Assembly (NCBI GenBank): GCA_002551355.1
Contig: NTHE01000032.1
Span: 1 to 64,000 of the forward strand
DNA from: Streptomyces sp. man185
GTDB taxonomy: Bacteria > Actinomycetota > Actinomycetes > Streptomycetales > Streptomycetaceae
Reading direction: 5' to 3'
DNA length: 64,000 nucleotides
A program made the translations under genes and the position numbers. Position 1 is the stretch's first letter. Each line of letters starts with the position of its first letter. Shown here in pieces: positions 33,563 through 42,094 of the stretch. Below the pieces are notes generated by a model that searched no databases, was not told the origin of the DNA, and worked only from the letters and a program-made list of their open reading frames with translations.

Positions 33563-33791
33563 TTGACCCCGGATTTTGGACACCGGAGACACTTGGATCT
33601 TGATGGTCCAGGAGAACGGAGTCCCCGTGGGGATGAAGCATTACCCCGCCGAGTTCAAGGCGGACGCCGTCGCGTTGTACCGGTCGAGGCCGGGAGCGAC
33701 GATCAAGTCGGTCGCCGGTGATCTCGGGGTGAACACCGAGACGCTGCGGAACTGGATCCGGGCCGCCGACGGCCGTGGGTCTGCTGCTTGA
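33563..33791 (+). mobile_element. Left end of an IS3-family element with truncated orfA
   Basis: TTGACCCCGGATTTTGGACA at 33563 is a typical IS3-group terminal repeat. From ATG 33633 the frame MKHYPAEFKADAVALYRSRP followed by VAGDLGVNTETLRNWIRAAD is the helix-turn-helix start of OrfA (HTH_Tnp_1). After about 48 codons it runs out into unrelated sequence at about 33777; the rest of orfA, orfB and the right end are missing. It interrupts the IS5 fragment, showing nested insertion. Confidence 0.75.
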
Positions 33792-33811
33792 AGCCGCGCC
33801 TGGGCCCACGG

Positions 33812-34320
33812 TCACAACGCCGTGTCGGGAGGGCCCAGCCGGGCCAGTGCGGTGGCGCTCGGGCTGTGGGGATCTGCGGTGTAGAGCACCAGCCGCAGGC
33901 TGGTGCCGGGCATGAGCAGGGTTTGACGTTCCAGTTCCAGCTCGCCGAGTTCGGGATGATGCAGGCGTTTGCGCAGCATCGGACGGGGGTGGACGTCGTG
34001 GCTGCGCCAGCCGGCGACGAAGTCCGGGTTGCGCGCGGCGTACTCGTTGACCAGCTCGCCCAGCGCACGGTCCGCCGGGTGGCGGGCGCCGGCCGCGCGC
34101 ACAGGTGGGCGGCGGACTGCCGGGCGAAGTCCCCTTCCGCGCCGACGGGTGCCGAGCAGAGGGTGCCGCCCAGCCGGATGGCGAGGCGCACGGCCTGTTG
34201 GAGGAGGTACCCCGGCTGCCTGCAGGTGTGCTGACCGATGAGTTCGCGTGCGAGTTGATCGAGCTGGGTCAGGTAGTTCTCGACGGACAGGGCCTGCACC
34301 TGTGGTTTCTCGGGGACTGA
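33812..34320 (-). pseudogene. Remnant of an XRE/MmyB-type transcription regulator
   Basis: The leftmost frame reads ALGELVNEYAARNPDFVAGW, RSHDVHPRPMLRKRLHHPEL and LVLYTADPHSPSATALARLG. This is the C-terminal ligand-binding domain (MmyB_LBD) of actinobacterial helix-turn-helix regulators. Near 34100 the reading changes frame to FARQSAAHL, preceded by ENYLTQLDQLARELIGQHTC, which I do not recognise and which may come from another gene. The helix-turn-helix itself is absent. Remnant only. Confidence 0.6.
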
Positions 34321-34334
34321 GGTTGCAGGCTGGC

Positions 34335-35215
34335 TCAGCCCCGGAGCCATAGCCGGACAGCCGCGGTGGTGACGGTGCCGTGGAAGACGTAGGCCCTCTT
34401 GTCGTAGCGGCTGGCGACGGCCCAGGAGTTCTTGAGCCGGTTGATCGTCCGCTCGACCTCGTTGCGGCGTTTGTAGATCTCGCTGTCGAAGCCAGTGGGC
34501 CGGCCGCCCCCACTGCCGCGTCGCTTGCGGTTGGCCCGCTGGTCCTTCGGTTCCGGGATGGTGTGCTTGATCTGGCGTCTTCGCAGGTAGCGCCGGTTCC
34601 GACGTGAGCTGTACGCCTTGTCGCCGCCCAAGTGGTCCGGCCGGGTGCGGGGGCGACCGCCCTGGGGCCGGGGGACGCGGATCCGTTCGAGGACCTCGAT
34701 CATCTGCGGCGCGTCACCCCACTGGCCCGGCGTGATCAGGAAGGCCAGCAGCCGGCAGCCACCTTCGCCCGCAAGGTGGATTTTGCAGGTCAGACCGCCC
34801 CGGGACCGTCCGAGTCCTTCATCGCAACGGTGGTGCCGGGGCGTCGTCCTTTTTTCGGGACGCGCGGCTTCTCCTCCCGGGCCCCGGCCGCGTGCTGATG
34901 GGCCCGGCAGAACGTCGAATCGACGCTGACCATGCTCCAGTCGATCCGGCGCGCGAAGTCGGCGTCGGCCTGGACGGCACGCAGGATCCGGTCCCACGTA
35001 CCGTCCGCCGACCAACGCCGATGGCGTCCATAGACAGACTTCCACCTGCCGAAACGCTCGGGAAGGTCCCGCCACGGTATGCCCGTTCGGACCCGGAACA
35101 GGATCCCGTTGATCACCCTGCAGTGGTCGTTCCACCGTCCGCCACGAAGTTCGCACGGTGGCAGATGTGGCTCCAATCGGCTCCACTCGGCCTTCGTCAG
35201 ATCACCCCGCCCCAT
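34335..35215 (-). mobile_element. IS5-family transposase, two frames needing a frameshift
   Basis: The first frame (ATG 35215, MGRGDLTKAEWSRLEPHLPP) holds the N-terminal domain, ILFRVRTGIPWRDLPERFG and WSMVSVDSTFCRAHQHAAG with the first catalytic Asp. It stops at 34790. The second, ending at 34335, has LGRSRGGLTCKIHLAGEGG, DKAYSSRRNRRYL (second Asp), and the Glu-bearing KRRNEVERTINRLKNSWAVA. A -1 shift between them gives one DDE enzyme of about 285 residues. A run of six A on the coding strand (34850-34855) lies in the overlap and may be the slip site, as in other IS elements. Terminal repeats were not fixed; GGCACTGTCCGGCGGATCAT (35272 leftward) may be one. Confidence 0.8.
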
Positions 35216-35308
35216 GCCAGACACAACGAGCACGCAGTCCGACAGTCACATGATCCGCCGGACAGTGCCTAACTGTGGATGGTCGCAGCGGGGGCTCCAG
35301 TCCGCGCG

Positions 35309-35342
35309 CGGTACCGAGCCACCGCCTTCTGGCTCGGTACCG
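35309..35342. terminator. Terminator hairpin of the aromatic operon
   Basis: CGGTACCGAGCC and GGCTCGGTACCG form a perfect 12-bp stem around ACCGCCTTCT. It lies 20 bp past the stop of the last gene of the leftward 12-gene operon and also separates it from the IS5-family element. Confidence 0.75.
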
Positions 35343-35361
35343 GCCCGACCGCATGGCCGGC

Positions 35362-36225
35362 TCAGCTGCGGCGGTCACCCGGCCTGGAGGCGTAGGAGGT
35401 GGCCTGGGAGCCGTCGACGGACACCTCAAGCCGTCCGATCCTCTCGATCTCCACGACGACGCGGTCCCCGTGGGCGAGCGGGCCGACCCCGGCCGGCGTG
35501 CCCGTCGCGATCACGTCGCCCGGGTACAGAGTCATCACCGAGGAGGCGTAGGCGATCAGTTCACGGACTCCGAATATGAGGTCGGCGGTGTTGGTGCGCT
35601 GCCGGGTCTCCCCCGCCACGTCGCAGCGCAGATCGAGCCGGCCGGGATCGGGAATGCCGTCGGCGGTGACCACCCACGGTCCGATGGGGGTGAAGGTGTC
35701 GAAGGACTTGCGGGTGGACCGGTCCTCACCGGACCTCACGGTGATGTCGAGCAGGCAGGTGTAGCCGAAGACGTGGTCCAGTGCGTCCTCGGCGCTCACT
35801 CGCGACGCGGTGCGGCCGATGACGACGCCCAGTTCGCCTTCCTGGTCGGTGCGCTGGTCGGAGTAGGGCAGGACGATGGCCTGACCGGGGCCGATCACCG
35901 ATGAGTTGGCTTTCAGGAAGACGCCCAGGTCGGCGATGGACGTGGGGTAGTCCATCTCGGCCTTGTGATCGAGGTAGTTGACCGGGGCACCGATGATCTT
36001 TCCGGGGCGGGGCAGTGGCGCTTCGAGCGTCACCTCCGACAGCGGCGCCCGGCGGCCGCGTGACGGCATCAGTACCGGACCGGTTCCCTCGGCCAGCGTC
36101 TCGATGTAGTGGTGGAGTGCACCGGCCGCGCCGGTGGAGGGAGAACCGACCTGGTCGGTCACGTCGATGATCGTGTCGCCGTCGACGACACCGAACCGTC
36201 CCTGGTTGAAAAGGGCCAGACGCAT
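35362..36225 (-). CDS. FAH-family hydrolase (likely fumarylpyruvate/acylpyruvate hydrolase)
   Basis: This 287-residue member of the fumarylacetoacetate-hydrolase family splits C-C bonds of acylpyruvates with a divalent metal. The family core is clear: IIGAPVNYLDHKAEM, DQEGELGVVIGRTASRVSAE (metal-binding Glu residues), GYTCLLDITVRSGEDRS, TFTPIGPWVV and GDVIATGTPAGVGPL. It is last in the operon, next to the gentisate dioxygenase, so hydrolysis of maleyl- or fumarylpyruvate to pyruvate plus a C4 acid is the natural guess. A very good site (AAGGAGG) precedes the ATG at 36225. Confidence 0.9.
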   Translation of the reverse strand: MRLALFNQGRFGVVDGDTIIDVTDQVGSPSTGAAGALHHYIETLAEGTGPVLMPSRGRRAPLSEVTLEAPLPRPGKIIGAPVNYLDHKAEMDYPTSIADLGVFLKANSSVIGPGQAIVLPYSDQRTDQEGELGVVIGRTASRVSAEDALDHVFGYTCLLDITVRSGEDRSTRKSFDTFTPIGPWVVTADGIPDPGRLDLRCDVAGETRQRTNTADLIFGVRELIAYASSVMTLYPGDVIATGTPAGVGPLAHGDRVVVEIERIGRLEVSVDGSQATSYASRPGDRRS

Positions 36226-36261
36226 CGTGGCCTCCTTGGGGGTGTCAGAGGGGTGGGGTGG

Positions 36262-37299
36262 TCAGGCGCCGGGGTCGGCGCTCTCGGTGCGGTAGAGGCC
36301 CAGGGAGCGCATGACGGGCTCGTCGCTGTAGGAGAACAGGACCGCGTCGCTGGACGTGGAGGTGTTCAGGTGCCGGTAGGAGGCCCAGCCGGGTATGGCG
36401 AAAGTGTCGTTCTCGGTCCAGTCGAGGCGCTTGCCGTCGACGATGGTGGCGCCTTCGCCGCGGATGACATTGAAGATGGTCGATACGGTCTGGCGGCGGC
36501 CGGCTCCGTCGAAGCCCGGGCGCAGCCTCTGGACACGGCAGCCGATGGTGGGCATGACGGGCCCGCCGGTCCAGGGGTTGGTGTACTCCAGGACGATGCC
36601 GTCGACGTCGCTGCCTTCGGCTGTGTCCGCGATGGCTTCCAGTGCCCGGTCGGTCTCCTGCCAGGTGTAGCGGGTGACAGGAGAGTTGGGTCCCTGCGGA
36701 GTGATCCACGCCGGAGTCAGGCGGCCGTGGAGGAACTGACGGGACCCGGCGTCGTCGGGCCGGGTCACGGGCTGGAGGCGTTGAGGATACTTCTCGTAGA
36801 ACCCTGCCTCCAGGGCGTTGACGAGGGGGTAGTCCAGGGCGTCGAGCCAGATCATCGGCACGTCGCCCTCGTGTGTGTGGTCGTGCCAGTGCCATCCGGG
36901 GGTGAGCAGGAGGTCGCCGGGGGCCATGAAGACGCGTTCACCGTTGACGGTGGTCCAGGCGCCGTCGCCCTCCAGGATGAAGCGGAAGGCGTTGGAGGTG
37001 TGCCGGTGTGCTTGGGCCGTTTCACCGGGGAGAATGATCTGCAGCCCCGCGTAGAGGGTGTTGACGGTGGCCGGTGGATCGGTCAGGCCGGGATTGACGA
37101 GCATGAGGACCCGTCGTTCGGCCTCCTCCAGGGACAGCGTCTGGGAGAAGTGCAGCAGGTGGGGCCGCAACTCCTCCCAGCTCCACCGGTGGGGCACGGC
37201 CCGGCTGCGGGGCTGGGCGGGGAACAGGTTTCCGTAGAAGCGCCACAGCGGGGCGGCTCCGAGGCCGTCGAGGGCCTTGTAGGCGGGGTCGTCGGTCAT
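36262..37299 (-). CDS. Gentisate 1,2-dioxygenase-like bicupin
   Basis: This 345-residue protein has two cupin domains. The first has the iron-binding HxH in GETAQAHRHTSNAFRFILEG (about 107-126), and GERVFMAPGDLLLTPGWHWH adds the later His; the second has FDGAGRRQTVSTIFNVIRGE and TENDTFAIPGWASYRHLN. This matches gentisate 1,2-dioxygenases, which open gentisate to maleylpyruvate. Salicylate or 1-hydroxy-2-naphthoate dioxygenases are close relatives and not excluded. The start at 37299 has GAGGAG upstream. Its neighbours, an upstream 3-hydroxybenzoate-type hydroxylase and a downstream FAH hydrolase, make gentisate the best substrate. Confidence 0.9.
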   Translation of the reverse strand: MTDDPAYKALDGLGAAPLWRFYGNLFPAQPRSRAVPHRWSWEELRPHLLHFSQTLSLEEAERRVLMLVNPGLTDPPATVNTLYAGLQIILPGETAQAHRHTSNAFRFILEGDGAWTTVNGERVFMAPGDLLLTPGWHWHDHTHEGDVPMIWLDALDYPLVNALEAGFYEKYPQRLQPVTRPDDAGSRQFLHGRLTPAWITPQGPNSPVTRYTWQETDRALEAIADTAEGSDVDGIVLEYTNPWTGGPVMPTIGCRVQRLRPGFDGAGRRQTVSTIFNVIRGEGATIVDGKRLDWTENDTFAIPGWASYRHLNTSTSSDAVLFSYSDEPVMRSLGLYRTESADPGA

Positions 37300-37321
37300 T
37301 TCGTCTCCTCGCGGTGGTCGC

Positions 37322-38542
37322 TCACCGGGTGGTCGATGCCTCGGGTTCGGTGGTCGGGGTCCACACCCAGGCGATGTCGTCGAAGTCGTCGGGGGCGCGG
37401 GTGGCCAGGAGCTGATTGCGCATGAGGGCTCCCATGCCGTCCAGGTGGCAGATGTCACCGAACCGCCGGGCGTTGGTCTGGATGCCTGTGGCTCGTTCAC
37501 TGCGCAGGCCGACGTAGGAGGTGAAGGCATCTGCCGGGTCGGTGTGCTCGCGCAGAGACCTTCCCAGGGCCACCGCGTCCTCCAGGGCCTGGCAGGCGCC
37601 CTGAGCCAGGTACTGCAGCATCGGGTGTGCGGCGTCGCCCAGCAGCACGATCCGTCCGTGGACCCAGTCGGCGACCGGCAGCCGGTCGAACAGGGGCCAG
37701 CGTCGGTCCCGCGCGACCAGAAGCAGGGCGTCGCGCACCGTACTGCACGCTCCGGCGAACCGCTCCTCCAGCTCCGCCTCGGTGCCCCAGTCGTCGGAGT
37801 CGGGGGTGTAGTGGTCGCTCTCGAAGACCGCGACCTGGTTGTAGAGCTCGCCGCGCCGTACGGGGTACTGCACCAGATGCATCCGCGGACCGGCCCACAC
37901 GATCACCGATTCCGACGACGCGTGCTGGGACATGGATCCGCTCATGCTGCTGACCGGCAGGGCTCCTCGGTAGGCCACGTAGCGGGAGCAGACAGGGTCG
38001 CCGTCACCCACGAGGAGCTGTCGCAGACGCGAGTGGAGGCCGTCCGCCGCCACCACCGCGTCCGCCGTCAGCCGCTCGGGCGTCTCGGCGAAGTCCAGGC
38101 GCACCTCGTGCGGTGTCTGTTCCGCGCCGGTGACGGTGTGTCCGGTGCGCAGACTGATCGAGGGGTGCTCCTGGCAGGCTGCCAGGAGTGCCTGGTGCAG
38201 GTCGGTGCGGTGGGTGACGAGGTAGGGATGCTTGAAGCGGCTGCGGTAGGCGTTGCTTCGCAGGTCGAGGGCGGCTATCTGCCCGCCGCTGAGTGCGTCC
38301 ATCATGACGAGTCGCGGCGGCGCGACGGCCGAACGTTGCACGGCGTCGAGAACGCCGAGTTCCTCAAGAGCGAGCGAGGCGTTCGGGGCCAGCTGGAGGC
38401 CGGCTCCGATCTCTCCGAAGCGTGCGGCTCGCTCCACCAGTGTCACTCGGTGGCCGGCCCGGGCGACCGCGAGGGCCGCGGCCAGCCCACCGATGCCGCC
38501 TCCGACGACGGCGATGTGCAGGGGCGGAGAAGTCATAGGCAC
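37322..38542 (-). CDS. FAD-dependent aromatic hydroxylase (3-hydroxybenzoate 6-hydroxylase type)
   Basis: This 406-residue class A flavin monooxygenase has the dinucleotide loop IAVVGGGIGGLAAALAVARA (9-28), the FAD/NAD(P)H-linking DG motif VVAADGLHSRLRQ, and the second FAD motif GRIVLLGDAAHPMLQYLAQG. AGLQLAPNASLALEELGV is typical of salicylate and 3-hydroxybenzoate hydroxylases. The following gentisate dioxygenase favours 3-hydroxybenzoate to gentisate. The start is GTG 38542, 5 bp after AAGGAGG; an ATG two codons later is 11 bp away. No Cys-rich or reductase domain. Confidence 0.88.
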   Translation of the reverse strand: MPMTSPPLHIAVVGGGIGGLAAALAVARAGHRVTLVERAARFGEIGAGLQLAPNASLALEELGVLDAVQRSAVAPPRLVMMDALSGGQIAALDLRSNAYRSRFKHPYLVTHRTDLHQALLAACQEHPSISLRTGHTVTGAEQTPHEVRLDFAETPERLTADAVVAADGLHSRLRQLLVGDGDPVCSRYVAYRGALPVSSMSGSMSQHASSESVIVWAGPRMHLVQYPVRRGELYNQVAVFESDHYTPDSDDWGTEAELEERFAGACSTVRDALLLVARDRRWPLFDRLPVADWVHGRIVLLGDAAHPMLQYLAQGACQALEDAVALGRSLREHTDPADAFTSYVGLRSERATGIQTNARRFGDICHLDGMGALMRNQLLATRAPDDFDDIAWVWTPTTEPEASTTR

Positions 38543-38669
38543 CAGGGCCTCCTTGGAGGGGATCGGTCCGCATCCATTGCGGTCGCTGTGTCGGGATCGC
38601 TGTCATGCGGACCATCAGGGTGGAAAGAGCGGCAGGTTGCTGCGGGTCCTCGGGGTGACCCGCGGAGGC

Positions 38670-39320
38670 TCAGCAGGCGGCAGCCACGCTGTCGACGTGC
38701 ACGGGTGCACCGGTGTGGGCGCGGATGTCTTCGACGGTGACTCCGGGCGCGGTCTCCACCAGGGCCAGACCGCGGTCGGTGACGTCCAGGACGCCGAGAT
38801 CGGTGATGATCCGGCCGACGCAGAGGCGGCCGGTCAGCGGCAGGGTGCAGTCCTGGACGATCTTCGGAGAGCCGTCCTTGGCGGTGTGCTCCATCAGCGC
38901 GATGACTCGGCGCGCGCCGTGGACGAGGTCCATGGCGCCACCCATGCCCTTGACCATCTTGCCGGGGACCATCCAGTTCGCCAGGTCGCCCCGGTGCGAG
39001 ACCTGCATGGCTCCCAGTACGGCGGTGTCGATGTGACCGCCGCGGATCATCCCGAACGACAGGGCCGAGTCGAAGAAGGACGCGCCCGGAAGGACGGTGA
39101 CGGTCTCCTTGCCCGCGTTGATCAGATCGGAGTCGACCTCGTCCTCGGTGGGGTAGGGCCCTGTGCCCAGGATGCCGTTCTCCGAGTGCAGCACGACGTG
39201 CACACCGGTGGGTACGAATGCCGGGATGAGGGTGGGCAGACCGATGCCGAGATTGACGTACGAACCGTCGGTCAGCTCGGTGGCGGCCCGCGCGGCCATC
39301 TGGTCGCGGTTCCAGGCCAT
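38670..39320 (-). CDS. 3-oxoacid CoA-transferase, subunit B
   Basis: This 216-residue beta subunit moves CoA from succinyl-CoA to a 3-oxoacid. It carries the catalytic Glu47 in [11 protein letters not shown] and the family segments [32 protein letters not shown] and [17 protein letters not shown]. It starts one base inside the alpha-subunit stop (TGATG), typical of a two-subunit enzyme. In aromatic pathways this step activates 3-oxoadipate (PcaIJ) or acetoacetate (ScoAB); which applies here is not fixed by sequence. Confidence 0.93.
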   Translation of the reverse strand: MAWNRDQMAARAATELTDGSYVNLGIGLPTLIPAFVPTGVHVVLHSENGILGTGPYPTEDEVDSDLINAGKETVTVLPGASFFDSALSFGMIRGGHIDTAVLGAMQVSHRGDLANWMVPGKMVKGMGGAMDLVHGARRVIALMEHTAKDGSPKIVQDCTLPLTGRLCVGRIITDLGVLDVTDRGLALVETAPGVTVEDIRAHTGAPVHVDSVAAAC

Positions 39321-40075
39321 CAGTGGCGCACCGTCCTCTTCTCTATCTGCTTGTCGGCCGCCTGGGCGGGGGTGAGGGGCACGACGCGCTGGACGAAGAC
39401 GCCCGGCAGATGCACGTGGTCCGGGTCGAGGTCGCCCGGCTCGACGAGCTCCTCGACTTCGGCGATCGTGATGCGGCCGGCCATGGCGGCCAGTGGATTG
39501 AAGTTGGCTGCGGCGTGGCGGAAGACGAGGTTGCCGTGCCGGTCGCCCCGCCGGGCGCGCACGAGAGCGAAGTCAGCGGTGATGCCGCGTTCGAGGACGT
39601 GGGTCCGGCCGTCGTACTCCCGGGTCTCCTTGGGCGGGGAGGCGAGGGCCACAGCGCCGTCGGGCGCATACCGCCAGGGCAGTCCGCCGTCGGCGATCTG
39701 GGTGCCTACGCCGGCGGGTGTGTAGAAGGCGGGGATGCCGCAGCCTCCGGCACGCAGCCGTTCTGCGAGGGTTCCCTGGGGTACGAGCTCGACTTCGAGT
39801 TCGCCGCCGAGGTACTGCCGGGCGAACTCCTTGTTCTCGCCGACGTAGGAGCCGGTGACCCGGGAGATGCGTCCGGCCGACAGCAGGATCCCGAGCCCTC
39901 GGCCGTCAGTGCCGCAGTTGTTGGACACGACCTTGAGGTCGGTGGTGTCCTGGCTGTGCAGGGCTCGTATCAGGGTCTCGGGTATGCCACTGAGGCCGAA
40001 CCCGCCGACCGCGATCGATGCGCCGTGAGGGATGTCGGCGACGGCATCGTTGGCTTCATGGATGACCTTGTCCAC
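39320..40075 (-). CDS. 3-oxoacid CoA-transferase, subunit A
   Basis: This is the 251-residue alpha subunit. Marks: [20 protein letters not shown] (CoA-binding Gly-rich loop), [40 protein letters not shown], and [20 protein letters not shown] with FYTPAGVGT. All are classic for family I CoA-transferases of the PcaI/ScoA kind. It starts with GTG 40075 after GAAAGGAA and ends one base inside the subunit B start. It indicates that the operon feeds a 3-oxo acid towards acetyl- and succinyl-CoA, a fate seldom needed for gentisate alone. Confidence 0.93.
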   Translation of the reverse strand: MDKVIHEANDAVADIPHGASIAVGGFGLSGIPETLIRALHSQDTTDLKVVSNNCGTDGRGLGILLSAGRISRVTGSYVGENKEFARQYLGGELEVELVPQGTLAERLRAGGCGIPAFYTPAGVGTQIADGGLPWRYAPDGAVALASPPKETREYDGRTHVLERGITADFALVRARRGDRHGNLVFRHAAANFNPLAAMAGRITIAEVEELVEPGDLDPDHVHLPGVFVQRVVPLTPAQAADKQIEKRTVRH

Positions 40076-40200
40076 GGTTCCAGGTTCCTTTCAGGTCAGT
40101 GGGCTGGGCAGCACGGCCGACCACCAGCCACAGGCGACGGCCCGGCCGGTGCCACGGGCCGTGCCGGAGATCAGGTCGGCTTTCCCTTCGTGCGCTCCCA

Positions 40201-40944
40201 TCAGCCGGCCTCGGTGCGCAGTGCGTCGGACACCGACTTCACACCGCCGTGCGAGATGAGGCCCCCGTCCACCGGTATGTCGGCGCCGGTGATGAAGGAC
40301 GACTCTTCCGAGAGGAGGAACACCACCAGCGGGGTGACCTCCTCGACTCGTCCGACGCGGCCCAGCGGTGTTTCCGCGATGTTCGCTTTACGGAATGCCG
40401 GTGCCGCTGAAGCCGTCATCTCTGTTTCGATGAAACCGGGGTGGATCGTGTTCACACGGATTCCGCGCGGTCCGAGCTCAAGTGCAGCGGTCTTCGACAG
40501 GCCCCGCAGCGCCCACTTGCTCGTGGTGTAGGCAACGGGGTAGTGCGCTGTGATCGCGGCCGAGGAGCCGACGTTCACGACCGACGCCCCAGGGGGCATC
40601 AGCGGAGCAAGGTGCTGCATACCCAGCAGTGGTCCGTGGACGTTGACGGCGTGGACGCGGCTCATGTCCTCGGTGGTGACCTCGTCCAGCCGGGCACGCC
40701 AGGTGATGCCGGCGTTGTTGACCAGGCCGTTGACCGTCCCGTAGGTCTCGCGCAGGTAGCTGGCGAGGTCGGCCCAGTCCTCGGCCCGGGTGACATCGAG
40801 CCGACGTACGTTCTCGCCGCCACGCACATCGGTGGCGACGACCGTGGCGCCCTCGCGCGCCAAGGCCGCAGCCTCGGCAGCTCCCTGCCCCCGTGCCGCT
40901 CCGGTGACGACGATGACCTTTCCTGCAAGCCTTCCGCTGCTCAC
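40201..40944 (-). CDS. Short-chain dehydrogenase/reductase
   Basis: This 247-residue classical SDR has the cofactor loop VIVVTGAARGQGAAEAAALA, NNAGITWRAR, the Ser of VVNVGSSAAITAHYPV, and catalytic YTTSK with Tyr and Lys. The Asp of VVATDVRGG at strand 2 suggests NAD preference. The ending ADIPVDGGLISHGGV resembles hydroxysteroid- or dihydrodiol-type dehydrogenases. The substrate is probably an alcohol or ketone from ring cleavage. GTG 40944 overlaps the stop of the upstream FAH gene (GTGA) and follows GGGAG. Confidence 0.88.
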   Translation of the reverse strand: MSSGRLAGKVIVVTGAARGQGAAEAAALAREGATVVATDVRGGENVRRLDVTRAEDWADLASYLRETYGTVNGLVNNAGITWRARLDEVTTEDMSRVHAVNVHGPLLGMQHLAPLMPPGASVVNVGSSAAITAHYPVAYTTSKWALRGLSKTAALELGPRGIRVNTIHPGFIETEMTASAAPAFRKANIAETPLGRVGRVEEVTPLVVFLLSEESSFITGADIPVDGGLISHGGVKSVSDALRTEAG

Positions 40945-41912
40945 GGCCGCTCCCGGTTGCGGCGCCGCGCGCGGGGCAGCTGGACCGGAGCCACGCCGGG
41001 CGTGATGCGGGTGGTGAGCGACCCGAGACCTTCCACGGTCAGGGTGACCGTGTCGCCAGGCCTCAGTGGCGACGGGCTCTGTTCGCCGGAACGGCCCCAT
41101 AGTTCGGCCAGACAGCCGCCGTTGCCGCAGGTGCCCGACCCCAGGACGTCGCCGGCGACGATGCGGGTGCCGCGCGAGGCGTAGGCGGCCATCTCCTCGA
41201 AAGTCCAGCTCATGTTGGACAGGAGGTCGTTGCCGACCTTTGCACCGTTGATCTCGGCGGTCAGCGCGAGGCGCAGAAAGCCTTCGCTGTCCCGGTGGGG
41301 CTCCAGCTCGTCGGCGGTCACCAGGTAGGGGCCGAGAGTGGAGGCGGTGTCCTTTCCCTTGCACGGTCCGAGACCCACCTGCATCTCTGCCGACTGCAGG
41401 TCCCGCGCGGACCAGTCGTTGAAGATCGTGTAGCCGACGATGTGGTCCTGCGCCTGTGCCGGGGTCAGGTCACGACCGTCCCGTCCGATGACGGCTGCCA
41501 CCTCCAGTTCGAAGTCGAGTACGGAGGATCCGGGAGGCATGGGAACGTCGTCGTGGGGGCCGAACACCGCGTGCGGGTTGGTGAAATAGAAGGTGGGTGC
41601 CTCGTACCACTGCTCGGGGACGCCTGCTTCGCCGCTCACGGACCGGCGTACGCCTTCCACATGTTCTTCGAAGGTGACGAAGTCCCTCACGGACGACGGC
41701 TGCAGGGGTGCCAGGAGCCGCACCTGGGAGACGTGCGGGCCGGGCGGCACGTCCTGGGCCACCGCCGCGGCGGCGAGCAGGCCGGCCAAGCCACCGGTTT
41801 CACGAATCAGGTCGGTCAGCGAGGTGACGCCCGGCAGGGGGAAGAGTGTGCCGTCGTCTTCCACTACGGCGACACGGGGGCGGTGGCGGTACTCGAAAGC
41901 GGCGAAGCGCAT
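40941..41912 (-). CDS. FAH-family hydrolase, long form
   Basis: This 323-residue member of the fumarylacetoacetate-hydrolase family differs from the other two in the operon. It has a longer N-terminal domain and segments VRDFVTFEEHVEGVRRSVSG, EAPTFYFTNPHAVFGPHDDV, VLDFELEVAAVIGRDGRDL (metal Glu), TIFNDWSARDLQSAEMQVGL and GDVLGSGTCGNGGCLAELWG. The last is near that of true fumarylacetoacetases, so it probably hydrolyses a larger diketo acid made by the extradiol dioxygenase encoded upstream. The start is the ATG at 41912 with GGAG in front. Coupled to the SDR by GTGA. Confidence 0.88.
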   Translation of the reverse strand: MRFAAFEYRHRPRVAVVEDDGTLFPLPGVTSLTDLIRETGGLAGLLAAAAVAQDVPPGPHVSQVRLLAPLQPSSVRDFVTFEEHVEGVRRSVSGEAGVPEQWYEAPTFYFTNPHAVFGPHDDVPMPPGSSVLDFELEVAAVIGRDGRDLTPAQAQDHIVGYTIFNDWSARDLQSAEMQVGLGPCKGKDTASTLGPYLVTADELEPHRDSEGFLRLALTAEINGAKVGNDLLSNMSWTFEEMAAYASRGTRIVAGDVLGSGTCGNGGCLAELWGRSGEQSPSPLRPGDTVTLTVEGLGSLTTRITPGVAPVQLPRARRRNRERP

Positions 41913-42094
41913 GATGCGGCTCCAGGAGGGAGGGGAAACGAGGTCGAATACACGACGCGCCGTCCTGGACACGCCAGGCGAGTGGCGGGCCTACGGGGCG
42001 GGCTCAGGGCCGGACGCCCTCGGCCGGGAGCGCGGAGGCAGGAGTCGGAGCGGGACACCGCCCCCGCGTTCCCGGAGACAACACAGGCCGGAGG

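Noticed and set aside
34105-34320. Plus-strand frame of 71 codons in the MmyB remnant
   Set aside because: It is antisense to the recognisable ENYLTQLDQLARELIG reading and lacks any start site.
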